Assembly: GCF_042650125.1 (NCBI RefSeq)
Contig: NZ_JBHSAP010000015.1
Span: 1 to 64,000, forward strand
Source of the DNA: Salinithrix halophila
GTDB lineage: Bacteria; Bacillota; Bacilli; Thermoactinomycetales; DSM-45169
DNA length: 64,000 bases
Direction of reading: 5' to 3'
Positions 31,316-40,883 of the stretch are shown here, one piece after another. The translations under genes and the position numbers were made by a program. The first letter of the stretch is position 1; the number at the start of each line of letters is the position of its first letter. A model generated the notes under the pieces. That model was given only the letters and a program-made list of their open reading frames with translations. It was not told the origin of the DNA and ran no database searches.

Positions 31316-33763
31316 TCAATCGTCCTCTTCTTCCTCTGTCTCTTCCTTAGCGACGCGGGCAAGGGTGGCCACTTCTTCGTCCTCTTTGACGGAGATCAGT
31401 TTGACCCCTTGGGCGTAACGACTCAGAGTAGAGATTCCGGAAATGTTCATCCGGATGATGACGCCGGAGGTGGTGATGATCATCAGGTCTTCCTCTTCGG
31501 AGACCACTTTGAGTCCGACAACTTTGCCCTTGCGCTTAGTGACGTTCTGCGTTTTGATTCCTTTGCCGCCTCGAGATTGTGTCCGGTATTCGGAGAGGGG
31601 AGTACGTTTTCCATATCCTTTGGATGTGACAAGGGCCACGTCCAGCCCCGGTACGACAACTTCCATACCGATCACGATATCATCCTGGCCAAGCGCGATT
31701 CCTTTCACCCCGGTGGCTGTACGTCCCATTTTTCGGACATCCTGCTCGGGGAAACGGATCGACATCCCGTTGCGGGTTCCCAGGATGATCTCCTGCTCTC
31801 CATCGGTCAGCCGAACCCCTACCAATTCGTCCCCTTCCCGAAGGTTGATGGCAAAGAGACCGTTCCGCCGGATATGGCCGAATTCCTCCAGGGGCGTCTT
31901 CTTGACCACCCCGTGTTTCGTTCCGAAAAAGAGGTAATTATCCGCGGTAAATTCTTTGACCGGGATAATCGCTTCGATATATTCATCCTGATCGATCTGA
32001 ATCAGGTTGATAATCGGCGTTCCCCGAGCAGCCCGGGAAAGTTCCGGTACTTCATAAGCTTTCATCCGATACACTTTCCCCTTGTTGGTGAAAAAGAGGA
32101 GATGGTTGTGGGAGTTAGTGACGAAAAGATGTTGAGCGAAATCATCCTCCCGGATCCCCATACCGGAGACACCGCGACCGCCCCGGCGCTGAGCCCGGTA
32201 GCCAGACAGCGGCATACGCTTGATATAGCCCCGATGAGTCAGGAGAATCGCTACCTCATCCTCGGGAATGAGGTCTTCATCTTCAATGTCCCCGGCGTTG
32301 AAACTGATCCGAGTCTTTCTATCGTCTGCGTATTTCTCCTTGACCTCCACCAGCTCGTCCCGCACGACACCCAGGATCCTCTCTTCCGAGCCCAGGATCG
32401 CCTTCAGTTCGGCGATGGTTTTCAAGAGTTCGTTATATTCGTTTTCGATCTTCTCCCGCTCCAGGCCGGTCAGACGCTGGAGACGCATATCCAGGATCGC
32501 TTGAGCCTGCTTTTCCGACAGACCGAATTTCTCCATCAAACCGTCCTTGGCTTCCTGAGCAGTCTGGGAGGCACGAATCAGTTCGATGACTTCGTCAATA
32601 TGATCCAGGGCGATTCGGAGTCCTTCGAGGATGTGGGCCCGTTCCTCCGCCTTCCGCAGTTCATATTGGGTCCGGCGGCGGATGATGACTTTCTGATGCT
32701 CCAGATAGTGGTATAACACCTGTTTTAGGTTGAGTACCAAAGGCTTGCCATCCACCAATGCCAACATGTTGACGCCAAAACTGGTCTGAAGCGTTGTTTG
32801 CTTATACAGGTTATTGAGCAGAACCTTGGGATTAACATCCCGGCGCAGCTCGATAACCACCCGCATTCCGTTCCGGTCGGATTCGTCCCGGAGGTCGGTG
32901 ATGCCATCCAATTTCTTATCCCGCACCAGCTCGGCGATTTTTTCCACCAGCTTCGCCTTGTTCACCTGGTAGGGAAGTTCCTCGACGACAATCCGCATCT
33001 TGCCGTTATTGGCTTCTTCGATCCGGGTCTTCGCCTGAAGACGGATACTGCCGCGCCCGGTCTTATAAGCCTTCTTGATCCCTTCGCGGCCCAGAATGAG
33101 GCCGGCGGTGGGGAAATCCGGTCCCTTGATGTATTCCATCAGGCCGTCGATATCGATATCTGGATTTTCAATCATGGCAAGTAACCCGTTGATAACTTCT
33201 CCCAGGTTGTGAGGAGGAATATTGGTGGCCATCCCGACGGCGATCCCCGCCGCCCCGTTGACAAGCAGGTTGGGGAACCGGGAGGGGAGAACCAGCGGCT
33301 CCTCCAGCCGACCGTCGTAGTTCGGACCGAAATCGACGGTCTCTTTCTGGATATCCCTCAGCAGCTCCATGGTGATGGAAGCCATCCGAGCCTCTGTGTA
33401 ACGCATGGCGGCAGGGGAATCCCCGTCGACAGAACCAAAGTTGCCGTGTCCGTCTACCAAGAGGTACCGGTAAGAAAAGTCCTGGGCCATCCGGACCATC
33501 GTGTCATAAACGGCCACATCCCCGTGGGGGTGGTAAGAGGCGAGCACATTACCCACCACGTTGGCCGATTTGCGGTAACCTTTGTCCGGGGTCATTCCCA
33601 GTTCGTTCATGGTATAGATGATACGCCGGTGCACAGGCTTCAAGCCATCCCGAACATCGGGGAGGGCCCGGCTGACAATGACGCTCATCGCATAATCCAG
33701 GAAGGAGTTACGCATCTCCTGGCTGATATTAATTTCGTTAACTCGATTGGTTTCTTCAGGCAT
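31316..33763 (-). CDS. gyrA: DNA gyrase subunit A
   Basis: 815 aa. N-terminal winged-helix/tower with the active Tyr in ARMAS-like context (RYTEARM), GyrI-like coiled coil, and a six-bladed C-terminal beta-pinwheel with the gyrase box (QRRGGRG, GxxG repeats), ending in an acidic EEEEDD tail. With GyrB it introduces negative supercoils. The quinolone-determining region reads HPHGDVAVYD: Val replaces the usual Ser at residue 83 (codon GTG, 33515-33517); Asp87 is retained. SD GGAGGG; 93 nt from gyrB. Confidence 0.98.
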   Translation of the reverse strand: MPEETNRVNEINISQEMRNSFLDYAMSVIVSRALPDVRDGLKPVHRRIIYTMNELGMTPDKGYRKSANVVGNVLASYHPHGDVAVYDTMVRMAQDFSYRYLLVDGHGNFGSVDGDSPAAMRYTEARMASITMELLRDIQKETVDFGPNYDGRLEEPLVLPSRFPNLLVNGAAGIAVGMATNIPPHNLGEVINGLLAMIENPDIDIDGLMEYIKGPDFPTAGLILGREGIKKAYKTGRGSIRLQAKTRIEEANNGKMRIVVEELPYQVNKAKLVEKIAELVRDKKLDGITDLRDESDRNGMRVVIELRRDVNPKVLLNNLYKQTTLQTSFGVNMLALVDGKPLVLNLKQVLYHYLEHQKVIIRRRTQYELRKAEERAHILEGLRIALDHIDEVIELIRASQTAQEAKDGLMEKFGLSEKQAQAILDMRLQRLTGLEREKIENEYNELLKTIAELKAILGSEERILGVVRDELVEVKEKYADDRKTRISFNAGDIEDEDLIPEDEVAILLTHRGYIKRMPLSGYRAQRRGGRGVSGMGIREDDFAQHLFVTNSHNHLLFFTNKGKVYRMKAYEVPELSRAARGTPIINLIQIDQDEYIEAIIPVKEFTADNYLFFGTKHGVVKKTPLEEFGHIRRNGLFAINLREGDELVGVRLTDGEQEIILGTRNGMSIRFPEQDVRKMGRTATGVKGIALGQDDIVIGMEVVVPGLDVALVTSKGYGKRTPLSEYRTQSRGGKGIKTQNVTKRKGKVVGLKVVSEEEDLMIITTSGVIIRMNISGISTLSRYAQGVKLISVKEDEEVATLARVAKEETEEEEDD

Positions 33764-33856
33764 TCGCTTCCCTCCGCTCGATTCTGGTGCCCCCGGCTAT
33801 CACCTCCCGCTGCGAAAGGGGCCGGGTCGGTGATTTAAAGGGGCACTGGCTCCACG

Positions 33857-35770
33857 TCAGATATCCAGGTTGCGCACTTGTTTGGCGTATTCCTGGATGA
33901 ATTCCCGGCGAGGCTCCACCTTGTCTCCCATCAGGGTTTCAAAGACCTGGTCCGAATCCATCGCATCCTGCAGGGAGACCTGGAGGAGGGTACGGCTTTC
34001 GGGGTCCATCGTCGTCTCCCACAGCTGGGTAGCGTTCATCTCTCCAAGACCTTTGTACCGCTGAATATCTACTTTGCCTTTGCCGGAGAGTTCCCCGGTA
34101 AGCTTGTTTTTCTCCCGTTCACTGTAAGCGTACAAGACAGTCTTGCCTTGGGAGATCTTGAACAGAGGCGGTTGGGCGATGTAGATATAACCCTCCTCGA
34201 TCAGAGGGCGCATATAGCGGTAAAAGAAGGTCAGGAGAAGAGTCCGGATGTGGGCTCCGTCTACATCGGCATCGGTCATGATGACGATTTTGTGGTAGCG
34301 GGCCTTTTCCAGGTGGAAATCTTCGCCGATCCCCGTGCCGAGAGCCGTGATAATTGTCCGTACTTCATCGTTGGATAGAGCTTTATCCAGACGGGCTTTC
34401 TCCACGTTGATAATCTTCCCCCGCAAAGGAAGGATCGCTTGGAACATACGGTCCCGCCCTTGTTTGGCGGTACCGCCGGCGGAGTCCCCCTCAACTAGAT
34501 AAAGTTCACTGATATCCGCTTTCCGCGACGTGCAGTCAGCCAACTTCCCTGGAAGCGAGCTGACCTCAAGGGCATTTTTACGACGGGTCAGCTCTCGAGC
34601 CTTTCGGGCCGCTTCCCGTGCTCGGGCGGCCATCACCGACTTATTGATCACCTTTTTAGCAACAGCCGGGTTTTCTTCCAAGAAGGTAAGGAAATGCTCC
34701 GTAAACAGGGATTCCGTCGCCGTCCGGGCTTCGGAATTTCCCAGTTTGGTTTTGGTTTGTCCCTCAAACTGGGGATCCGGAATCTTGATGCTGATAATCG
34801 CTGTCAACCCTTCCCGGGTATCGTCCCCGGACAGGTTGTTGTCGTTCTCCTTCAGGAGGTTGTAACGGCGGGCATAATCGTTTACCACCCGGGTGAGAGC
34901 CGATTTGAACCCGGCTTCGTGGGTTCCTCCTTCATGGGTGTGGATATTGTTGGCATAAGAATAGAGATTGCTTGAATAGCTGTCGTTATACTGGAGAGCG
35001 ATCTGGACGATGATATCGTCTTTTTCACCTTCAAAGAAAATCGGCGGCTCATGCAAGCTTTCCCGATTTTTGTTCAGGTGTTCAACGAAGGACTGGATTC
35101 CTCCGTCGTATTTGTATTCCCGGGATTTCCCTTCTCCGCGTTCGTCGATCAGGCTGAGACGGATACCCCGGTTGAGGAAGGCCATCTCCTGCACCCGTTT
35201 GTCCAGGGTTTCAAAATCATAATCCGTGGTCTCAGTGAAAATCTCCGGGTCCGGTTTAAACGTAATCATGGTGCCGGTTTCGTCGGTATTTCCCACCACT
35301 TCCAGGTCAGCCTGAGGAATGCCCCGAACATAGCGCTGCCGGTGGATCTTGCCCTCACGCTTCACTTCGACTTCCAGCCACTCGGACAAAGCGTTGACGA
35401 CAGAAATCCCCACCCCGTGGAGACCGCCGGAAAACTTGTAACCCTCCGAGTTAAATTTCCCCCCAGCGTGAAGGACGGTCATTACCACCTCTACGGCAGG
35501 ACGACCCATCTTGGAGTGGATCCCGACGGGGATCCCACTGCCGTTATCGGTGACGGTCACACTATTGTCTTCATGCACCTTCACCTCGATGGTGTCACAA
35601 CGACCGGCCAGCGCTTCGTCGATACTGTTGTCGACAACTTCCCACACTAAATGATGCAGCCCGCGGCTGCTGGTTGAACCGATATACATGCCCGGCCGTT
35701 TGCGGACAGCTTCCAGGCCTTCCAGAACCTGAATCTGAGATTCATCGTAATTTGTCTTCTGTATGGACAC
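33857..35770 (-). CDS. gyrB: DNA gyrase subunit B
   Basis: 637 aa. GHKL ATPase: VVDNSIDEALAG, TDNGSGIPVG, GGLHGVGISVVNAL. Transducer domain in the middle; Toprim EGDSAGGTAKQGRDR and DADVDGAHIRTL; C-terminal tail short as in Gram-positives. GTG start with AGGTGAG 8 nt before; 10 nt after the remB stop, in the dnaN-yaaA-recF-remB-gyrB-gyrA series. Confidence 0.98.
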   Translation of the reverse strand: MSIQKTNYDESQIQVLEGLEAVRKRPGMYIGSTSSRGLHHLVWEVVDNSIDEALAGRCDTIEVKVHEDNSVTVTDNGSGIPVGIHSKMGRPAVEVVMTVLHAGGKFNSEGYKFSGGLHGVGISVVNALSEWLEVEVKREGKIHRQRYVRGIPQADLEVVGNTDETGTMITFKPDPEIFTETTDYDFETLDKRVQEMAFLNRGIRLSLIDERGEGKSREYKYDGGIQSFVEHLNKNRESLHEPPIFFEGEKDDIIVQIALQYNDSYSSNLYSYANNIHTHEGGTHEAGFKSALTRVVNDYARRYNLLKENDNNLSGDDTREGLTAIISIKIPDPQFEGQTKTKLGNSEARTATESLFTEHFLTFLEENPAVAKKVINKSVMAARAREAARKARELTRRKNALEVSSLPGKLADCTSRKADISELYLVEGDSAGGTAKQGRDRMFQAILPLRGKIINVEKARLDKALSNDEVRTIITALGTGIGEDFHLEKARYHKIVIMTDADVDGAHIRTLLLTFFYRYMRPLIEEGYIYIAQPPLFKISQGKTVLYAYSEREKNKLTGELSGKGKVDIQRYKGLGEMNATQLWETTMDPESRTLLQVSLQDAMDSDQVFETLMGDKVEPRREFIQEYAKQVRNLDI

Positions 35771-35780
35771 AAACGCTCAC

Positions 35781-36077
35781 CTACTCTTGTTCCTTTTTGA
35801 CTTCTTTGGGACCGGAAAGCCCGAAGACCCGGTTCCCCCCTTGCTGTGCCCGTTTCAGGAGCGTCAGGGAAGAGATGGGCGAAGCGTAAATGACCGTCTC
35901 CGTCACCACATAAGACTTGATCTCTTCCAGGGTAGTAATCCACTCCAAACGGCCCTGATTGCGGGCCGCCTCCAAGTAAGGTGCCAAGGTGGAAGGGGAA
36001 CGCCTTCCACCGGCATCCAGGATGGTCACCACTTCACTGATTCGGATCATTTTATTGCCGCCTAGATGGATAAACAC
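35781..36077 (-). CDS. remB: RemB/YaaB family extracellular-matrix regulator (DUF370)
   Basis: About 98 aa. N-terminus FIHLGGNKMIRISEVVTILD and C-terminal YASPISSLTLLKRAQ match B. subtilis YaaB (RemB, 81 aa), a small regulator linked to biofilm-matrix gene expression. The start is GTG 36077, with GAGGTGAG just before; the SD overlaps the recF stop, so translation is coupled. About 15 residues longer than the Bacillus protein at the C-terminus (a Lys/Glu tail). The gene order recF-remB-gyrB supports the call. Confidence 0.9.
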   Translation of the reverse strand: MFIHLGGNKMIRISEVVTILDAGGRRSPSTLAPYLEAARNQGRLEWITTLEEIKSYVVTETVIYASPISSLTLLKRAQQGGNRVFGLSGPKEVKKEQE

Positions 36078-36081
36078 GGTC

Positions 36082-37200
36082 TCACCTCTGTTCCGAGATC
36101 CTGCCTTGCCGCACACCGTAAATTCGAGCTCTTTCCCTCGTTTCCCGATCGATCCCTTCCAATCCGGTGGCTGTAACGAATGTTTGTACTTTACCCCGGA
36201 TCGCCTCCAAGAGGTGGGTCTTCCGGAAATCATCCAGTTCGGAAAGGACGTCGTCCAAAAGAAGAATCGGATAAGTACCGGTTTCCTGGCGGATCAACTC
36301 AATTTCCGCCAGTTTGAGAGAAAGAGCCGCCGTCCTCTGCTGCCCCTGAGATCCGTATCGATGTAGATCTACCCCTTCAGCAAACAGGCGTAGATCATCC
36401 CGATGGGGCCCGACCAGGGTGCTTCCCCGTTGAATTTCCTGTCCGCGGAGGCGGGCCAGTTCTCGTACCAGGGCCGTCTGGAATTCCCCGGCATCCGCCT
36501 CCTCTTCTACGGGGACGGAAGGTTGATAATCAATGCTTAAGGTTTCCCGGCCTTGAGTGATCGACTGATGAATGTCCCCAGCCCAGCGGGCAAGGAGCCG
36601 AATGAAAGCGGTCCGTTTTTTCCACAGGTGTGTGGACAACTCGATCAACTGTTCATCCAGTACATCGAGCAAGGGGTTCTCCCGTTGCCGCCGTTTACTC
36701 ATCTCTTTCAGCAGATGGTTGCGCTGGGTAAGGAGCTTATGGTAGCGGGTTAGGTTATAGATATAGGCTGGGCTTACCTGACCAATCTCCATATCGATGA
36801 ATCGACGCCGAACCTGAGGACTACCTTTGATGATAGTGAGGTCCTCCGGAGCAAAGAGAACCGCGGTGAGGGTTCCGATGTACTCAGAGAGACGACGTTG
36901 TTCCAGGCCGTTCTTTACCACCTTTTTTCCCTGAGGTGTCAGGCGAACCTCCAGCCGATGGCTCCCATGTTCCCCCGCTACACGAGCCTTCACCTTTGCC
37001 GCCGTCTCCTCCCAGCGGATCATCTCCTTATCTTTCCTCGTCCGGTGGGATTTTCCGATCGAGAGAAGGTAAAGGGACTCCAGGATGTTGGTCTTTCCCT
37101 GGGCATTGGGTCCCACAAAGAGATGGAGCGCTTCGGGACATTTTAACTCCAGGTGGGTAATATTACGGAACTGGAAGAGTTCCAGCTCTTCCACGTGCAA
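36082..37200 (-). CDS. recF: DNA replication/repair protein RecF
   Basis: 372 aa SMC-like ATPase. Walker A GPNAQGKTNILE, signature LSLKLAEIELIRQETG region, Walker B PILLLDDVLSELD. It binds gapped DNA and loads RecA with RecO and RecR. TTG 37200, with GGAGAGGGAGGA about 6 nt upstream, is preferred; GTG two codons later is the alternative. 18 nt from yaaA. Confidence 0.96.
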   Translation of the reverse strand: MHVEELELFQFRNITHLELKCPEALHLFVGPNAQGKTNILESLYLLSIGKSHRTRKDKEMIRWEETAAKVKARVAGEHGSHRLEVRLTPQGKKVVKNGLEQRRLSEYIGTLTAVLFAPEDLTIIKGSPQVRRRFIDMEIGQVSPAYIYNLTRYHKLLTQRNHLLKEMSKRRQRENPLLDVLDEQLIELSTHLWKKRTAFIRLLARWAGDIHQSITQGRETLSIDYQPSVPVEEEADAGEFQTALVRELARLRGQEIQRGSTLVGPHRDDLRLFAEGVDLHRYGSQGQQRTAALSLKLAEIELIRQETGTYPILLLDDVLSELDDFRKTHLLEAIRGKVQTFVTATGLEGIDRETRERARIYGVRQGRISEQR

Positions 37201-37218
37201 TCGGATTCCTCCCTCTCC

Positions 37219-37434
37219 TCAGGCCCGGACCACCCGAAGGGATTCCATCCCCTCGATTTCCACAATGTCCTGTGGATAAAGCTTTCGGCCGCGCCGCTCC
37301 TCCGGTTCGCCGTTGACCCGTACCTCATACTCGGCCAGGAAGATCTTTACCTGGCCGCCGGTTCCGAGGATATTCAGCTTTTTGAGGAGCTGACCGAGGG
37401 TGATGGTCTCCGTGTGAATGGTGATCTCCTGCAT
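37219..37434 (-). CDS. yaaA: S4-domain protein YaaA
   Basis: About 71 aa, same length as B. subtilis YaaA. It is one S4 RNA-binding fold: ETITLGQLLKKLNILGTGGQ, then EVRVNGEPEERRGRKLYPQDIVEIEG. It sits between dnaN and recF in most Bacillales. Linked to 50S ribosome assembly in B. subtilis. ATG 37434 (GGGAGG 11 nt upstream) fits family length; ATG 37443 lies too close to the SD. Confidence 0.93.
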   Translation of the reverse strand: MQEITIHTETITLGQLLKKLNILGTGGQVKIFLAEYEVRVNGEPEERRGRKLYPQDIVEIEGMESLRVVRA

Positions 37435-37463
37435 TCGATTCATGTCCTCCCGTGTTTCAGGAT

Positions 37464-38600
37464 TCACCGAGTACGGATCGGTACGATCAGGTGAAGGGAG
37501 TCGTCCCGGTCCGCCGGTTGGATAACGAAGGGCGTCATCGTGCCAGTCAACACAATCTGGATCTCGTCGGAGTCGACAGCGCGCAGGGCGTCCAACATGT
37601 ATTGGGCGTTAAAAGAGATGTCCATTTCCTCACCCGATACCTTGGCTGTCACCTCTTCCAACACGCTCCCCACATCTTGTGCAGCCGAATGGACCTGAAC
37701 GGTTCCTTCTTCCTTCACTGTCCATTTTATCACATTATCCCGTCCGTCCCTGCTGATCAAAGCAGCACGGTCCACCGACTGAAGCAATTCTTTGGTAGAC
37801 AGGACGATTTCAGTCTTTCCCCCTTGGGGGATAACCCGGTTGGTATCAGGGTAAGTACCGTCTAGCAAACGGGAAAAGAATAGCAGGTTTTCCGTCCGAA
37901 CCAGGAGCTGGTTTTCAGAAAGAACCACGTCGACCCATCCGTTGGACTCTTGAAGGATTTTGGCAAGCTCCGACAGGCTCTTTCCAGGTACGACCACGTT
38001 ATCCACCGTAAAATCCGCCGGAGCCTCCACTTCGGCCTGGCGCCGGGAAAGTCGATGGCTGTCCGTCGCAACAAAGTTGAGTTTCCCCTCTTTCAATTGC
38101 CACAAGACCCCAGTGAGAACACCGCGGGCTTCAGAAGCTGAAACGGCGAACCCAGTCTGCCGGATCATGGATTTTAACAACTCCGAAGGCAAGCTGAACA
38201 TCTGGTCTTCGTGGAGTTGAGGGAGGCGCGGGTACTCCTCGGGGTCCAGCCCCTTTAGCTCGAATTGGGCTTGCTCGGAACGGAGGGTGGTTTTCCACCG
38301 TTCATCCACAACCCAGTCCACTTCCTCTCCCGGCAGCTTTCGTACAATATCGGCAAAGATACGGCCAGGCAGGACGACACTTCCTATTATTTCCACTTTT
38401 ACCTGATCTTTATCATCCCGCTGGGCAGGAACTGCCACTTGGATCGTCAGGTCGGAGTTGCTCCCGGTCAGCCAAAGGCCCTCTTCATCCACTGTCGCTC
38501 TGATCCCCGTGAGGATGGGAATCGTGGTTTTTTGGGATACGGCTTTGGAAACCTGGGATACGGCTTCTGTCAGTGCGGAACGGGAGATCCGAAATTTCAT
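37464..38600 (-). CDS. dnaN: DNA polymerase III sliding clamp (beta subunit)
   Basis: 378 aa, identical in length to B. subtilis DnaN. Three clamp folds; N-terminus MKFRISRSALTEAVSQVSKA, conserved LTGIRATVDEEGLWLTGSNS and C-terminal LVPIRTR. The long frame to 38783 is not used: ATG 38600 has SD GAGGAGG. Separated from dnaA by the 364-bp oriC segment that holds the unwinding region. Confidence 0.98.
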   Translation of the reverse strand: MKFRISRSALTEAVSQVSKAVSQKTTIPILTGIRATVDEEGLWLTGSNSDLTIQVAVPAQRDDKDQVKVEIIGSVVLPGRIFADIVRKLPGEEVDWVVDERWKTTLRSEQAQFELKGLDPEEYPRLPQLHEDQMFSLPSELLKSMIRQTGFAVSASEARGVLTGVLWQLKEGKLNFVATDSHRLSRRQAEVEAPADFTVDNVVVPGKSLSELAKILQESNGWVDVVLSENQLLVRTENLLFFSRLLDGTYPDTNRVIPQGGKTEIVLSTKELLQSVDRAALISRDGRDNVIKWTVKEEGTVQVHSAAQDVGSVLEEVTAKVSGEEMDISFNAQYMLDALRAVDSDEIQIVLTGTMTPFVIQPADRDDSLHLIVPIRTR

Positions 38601-38794
38601 TGGGAATGTCCTCCTCATCTTTTCGCTTTCCATGAGATCCATCCGGCGGCTTGCACAGACAGGCAGGGCCGCAGATGTGTGAAAGCCGTCGAACAAAGAT
38701 AAAGAGCCCCTATGACATTCAATCATGGAACCGCCCTCCGGGAAAAGATGCCGGAAGGAAAATAGGAACGAAGATGGAGTCATATCAGGGCGCT

Positions 38795-38944
38795 TATAAC
38801 ATATATATTATATTTTAAAGATCATAGTCGTGGTAATAGGGGCTGTGAATATGTGTATAAGTGCTTTTTTCCCAGACGTACCAACCTGCGAGCCCTGTGG
38901 AAAGACTGTGTATAGGTAGGTACAGGTTGTCCACATTATTCACA
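38795..38944 (-). other. oriC, unwinding part (dnaA-dnaN gap): DnaA boxes, DnaA-trios, AT-rich DUE
   Basis: Imperfect DnaA boxes: TTATTCACA (38936-38944) and TTGTCCACA (38927-38935) on plus; TGTGTATAG (38907-38915), TGTGGAAAG (38896-38904), TGTGTATAA (38852-38860) and TGTGAATAT (38844-38852). Next to the last pair is a GGGG step (38839-38842). Reading 3'-to-5' from there gives GAT-AAT-GGT-GCT-GAT-ACT-AGA-AAT, a DnaA-trio-like array. The AT-rich 38795-38820 follows and should melt. The layout box-GC-trio-AT is that of the B. subtilis basal unwinding system. 38601-38794 holds no gene. Confidence 0.75.
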
Positions 38945-38964
38945 GTCCGCGATTGTCTCTCTTT

Positions 38965-40317
38965 TTAGGAGCGGCGATTCAACCGCTTTTGGATGTCTTC
39001 CACGGCCTTCCGCATGCTGGTGTCCATGGACAGCGTGCGGGAAATTTTTTCATGGGCGTGGATAACGGTGGTATGGTCCCGCCCCCCGAATTCTTCACCA
39101 ATTTTCGGCAGGGAACAATCGGTCAATTCACGGGAGAGGTACATAGCGATCTGACGGGGAAGGGCGACGGTTTTGGTCCGTTTTTTCCCCTTTAGATCCT
39201 CTACACGCATGTGGTAATAGGAACTGACCGCCTGCTGAATGTCGGGGATTCCGATCACTTTCGGCTGGGCGTTGCCGATAATGTCTTTCAGGGCTTCAGC
39301 AGCCAACTCTGTGGAAACAGGTTGATTCATGAGCGCCGAATATGCGACCACCCGGATCAGGGCCCCTTCCAGCTCACGGATGTTGGTGTCGATTCGGTCG
39401 GCGACGAAGGCCATCACTTCGCTGTCGATATCCAGTTTATCAGCAATCGCCTTCTTTCGCAGAATGGCGATCCGCGTTTCCAGATCAGGGGGTTGGATAT
39501 CGGTGATCAGCCCCCATTCGAACCGGGAACGCAGCCGGTCTTCCAGCGTAGGAATGGCTTTGGGCGGTCGGTCACTGGATATGACAATCTGTTTCGATTC
39601 TTCATGGAGGGCGTTAAAGGTGTGGAAAAACTCTTCTTGGGTCTGCTCTTTCCCGGCGAGGAACTGGATGTCATCGATCAACAGGATATCCACAGAACGA
39701 TACTTATTGCGGAAATCGTCGGTCCGGTTGTCCCGAATGGAGTTGATAAATTCGTTGGTAAACTTCTCCGAGGAGAGGTAAACCACTCGGGTATGAGACG
39801 GGTGGGACTGAACGTAGTTGCCGATGGCGTGCATCAAGTGGGTTTTCCCCAACCCCACTCCACCATAGATGAAGAGTGGATTGTAGGCCTTGGCCGGCGC
39901 TTCCGCCACGGCCAGGGAGGCCGCATGGGCGAAGCGGTTGCCGGAGCCGATTACAAAGGTGTCAAAGGTGTAGCGGGAGTTGAGCATCGTTTTCGGGGAT
40001 TCCGGTTCCGCCTGGGGTTTTTCCAGGGTGGGGGCGCTTTCCTCTTCGACTTCCGGGCGTGCCGCTGAATGGGTGATGAATTGAACCCCGATCACTGCCC
40101 CGGTTACTTCCTGTAACGTATCCCGCACTAAGTTGGCATAGCGGGACTCCAGCCAATCCCTGGCAAACTCATTGGGGGCGGATATGATTAACGTTTCATC
40201 TCGATAATCCACCGCTTCCGTTGCTTGAAGCCACGTTTCGTAGCTCGGTTTGGAGAGCTTTCCCTGAATGTGCTCCAATGCTTGGGCCCATAACTCCTGA
40301 ATATGGGTATCCACCAT
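38965..40317 (-). CDS. dnaA: Chromosomal replication initiator DnaA
   Basis: 450 aa. Domain I (1-85, ELWAQALEHIQGKLSKPSYE), a linker, AAA+ domain III with Walker A GGVGLGKTHLMHA, Walker B ILLIDDIQFL and sensor 2, then domain IV with the DNA-binding signature GRDHTTVIHAHEKI. SD AAAGGAGG directly before ATG 40317. Flanked on both sides by DnaA-box clusters, and its promoter lies inside one, so autoregulation is expected. Confidence 0.99.
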   Translation of the reverse strand: MVDTHIQELWAQALEHIQGKLSKPSYETWLQATEAVDYRDETLIISAPNEFARDWLESRYANLVRDTLQEVTGAVIGVQFITHSAARPEVEEESAPTLEKPQAEPESPKTMLNSRYTFDTFVIGSGNRFAHAASLAVAEAPAKAYNPLFIYGGVGLGKTHLMHAIGNYVQSHPSHTRVVYLSSEKFTNEFINSIRDNRTDDFRNKYRSVDILLIDDIQFLAGKEQTQEEFFHTFNALHEESKQIVISSDRPPKAIPTLEDRLRSRFEWGLITDIQPPDLETRIAILRKKAIADKLDIDSEVMAFVADRIDTNIRELEGALIRVVAYSALMNQPVSTELAAEALKDIIGNAQPKVIGIPDIQQAVSSYYHMRVEDLKGKKRTKTVALPRQIAMYLSRELTDCSLPKIGEEFGGRDHTTVIHAHEKISRTLSMDTSMRKAVEDIQKRLNRRS

Positions 40318-40354
40318 GGGATTCCTCCTTTCTGACGGAAATTCCTTTTTTCAA

Positions 40355-40700
40355 CAGAGATATCCACACGAGAAAGGGTATACCCGCGGCGGATTCGGTC
40401 TTTCTTCACAGGATCCACAAGGGTGTGGATAATTCTTCCCCCAACAGGTTGTGGATTGTCCACAAAGTTATCCACAGCCTGTGTATAAAAGAGTTCGCTG
40501 TGGGAGTTATCCACTGTGGAAAACACAAATATCTTATCAAATTTGTCCAGACATCACAATGGATTCAGCAATCTTTCCCCAACACCCACAGGGCTATGGA
40601 TAACTTTCATCCACAGGGGTGAATGTTGTGGATAAGACGGGGAAAACCTCGGGATAAATCTGGGGATAAAAAGAGGCCTCCAATACTTATCCACATGTGG
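40355..40700. other. oriC, upstream DnaA-box cluster (dnaA-rpmH gap)
   Basis: Four perfect boxes: TGTGGATAA at 40424-40432 and 40627-40635, TTATCCACA at 40468-40476 and 40687-40695. Several one-mismatch boxes lie between, for example TTATCCACT near 40507, TATGGATAA near 40596, TCATCCACA near 40606 and ATATCCACA near 40361. This equals incA/incB of Bacillus; with the dnaA-dnaN segment it makes a bipartite origin. Confidence 0.9.
40531..40559 (-). promoter_or_regulatory. Promoter of dnaA
   Basis: Minus-strand -35 TTGTGA (40554-40559), 17-nt spacer, -10 TAAGAT (40531-40536), leader about 207 nt. DnaA boxes flank it on both sides. Confidence 0.7.
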
Positions 40701-40718
40701 ATGGAGCCCCCTATTTTC

Positions 40719-40748
40719 TTGACAACCTTTTGTTGACACCGCTATAAT
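40719..40748 (+). promoter_or_regulatory. Promoter of rpmH-rnpA
   Basis: -35 TTGACA (40719-40724), 18-nt spacer, -10 TATAAT (40743-40748). The leader 40756-40883 contains the stem GGCAGCC / GGCTGCC (40806-40828). Confidence 0.85.
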
Positions 40749-40883
40749 GATTAGGAATGTCAACCGAGCGATTGGTTCGGCGAAACACCCATATGAGAAA
40801 GGAGGCAGCCTGGTCTGCGGGCTGCCGGCGTTGCGGGGGGTGGACTCCCGACCGCTGTCCGCGAGAGGACCAGGTGTAACCAT

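Noticed and set aside
31307..32716. 469-codon plus-strand ORF opposite gyrA, and similar long antisense ORFs opposite gyrB, dnaA, mnmG and asnB
   Set aside because: They are antisense shadows of GC-rich conserved genes, with no SD and no independent motifs.
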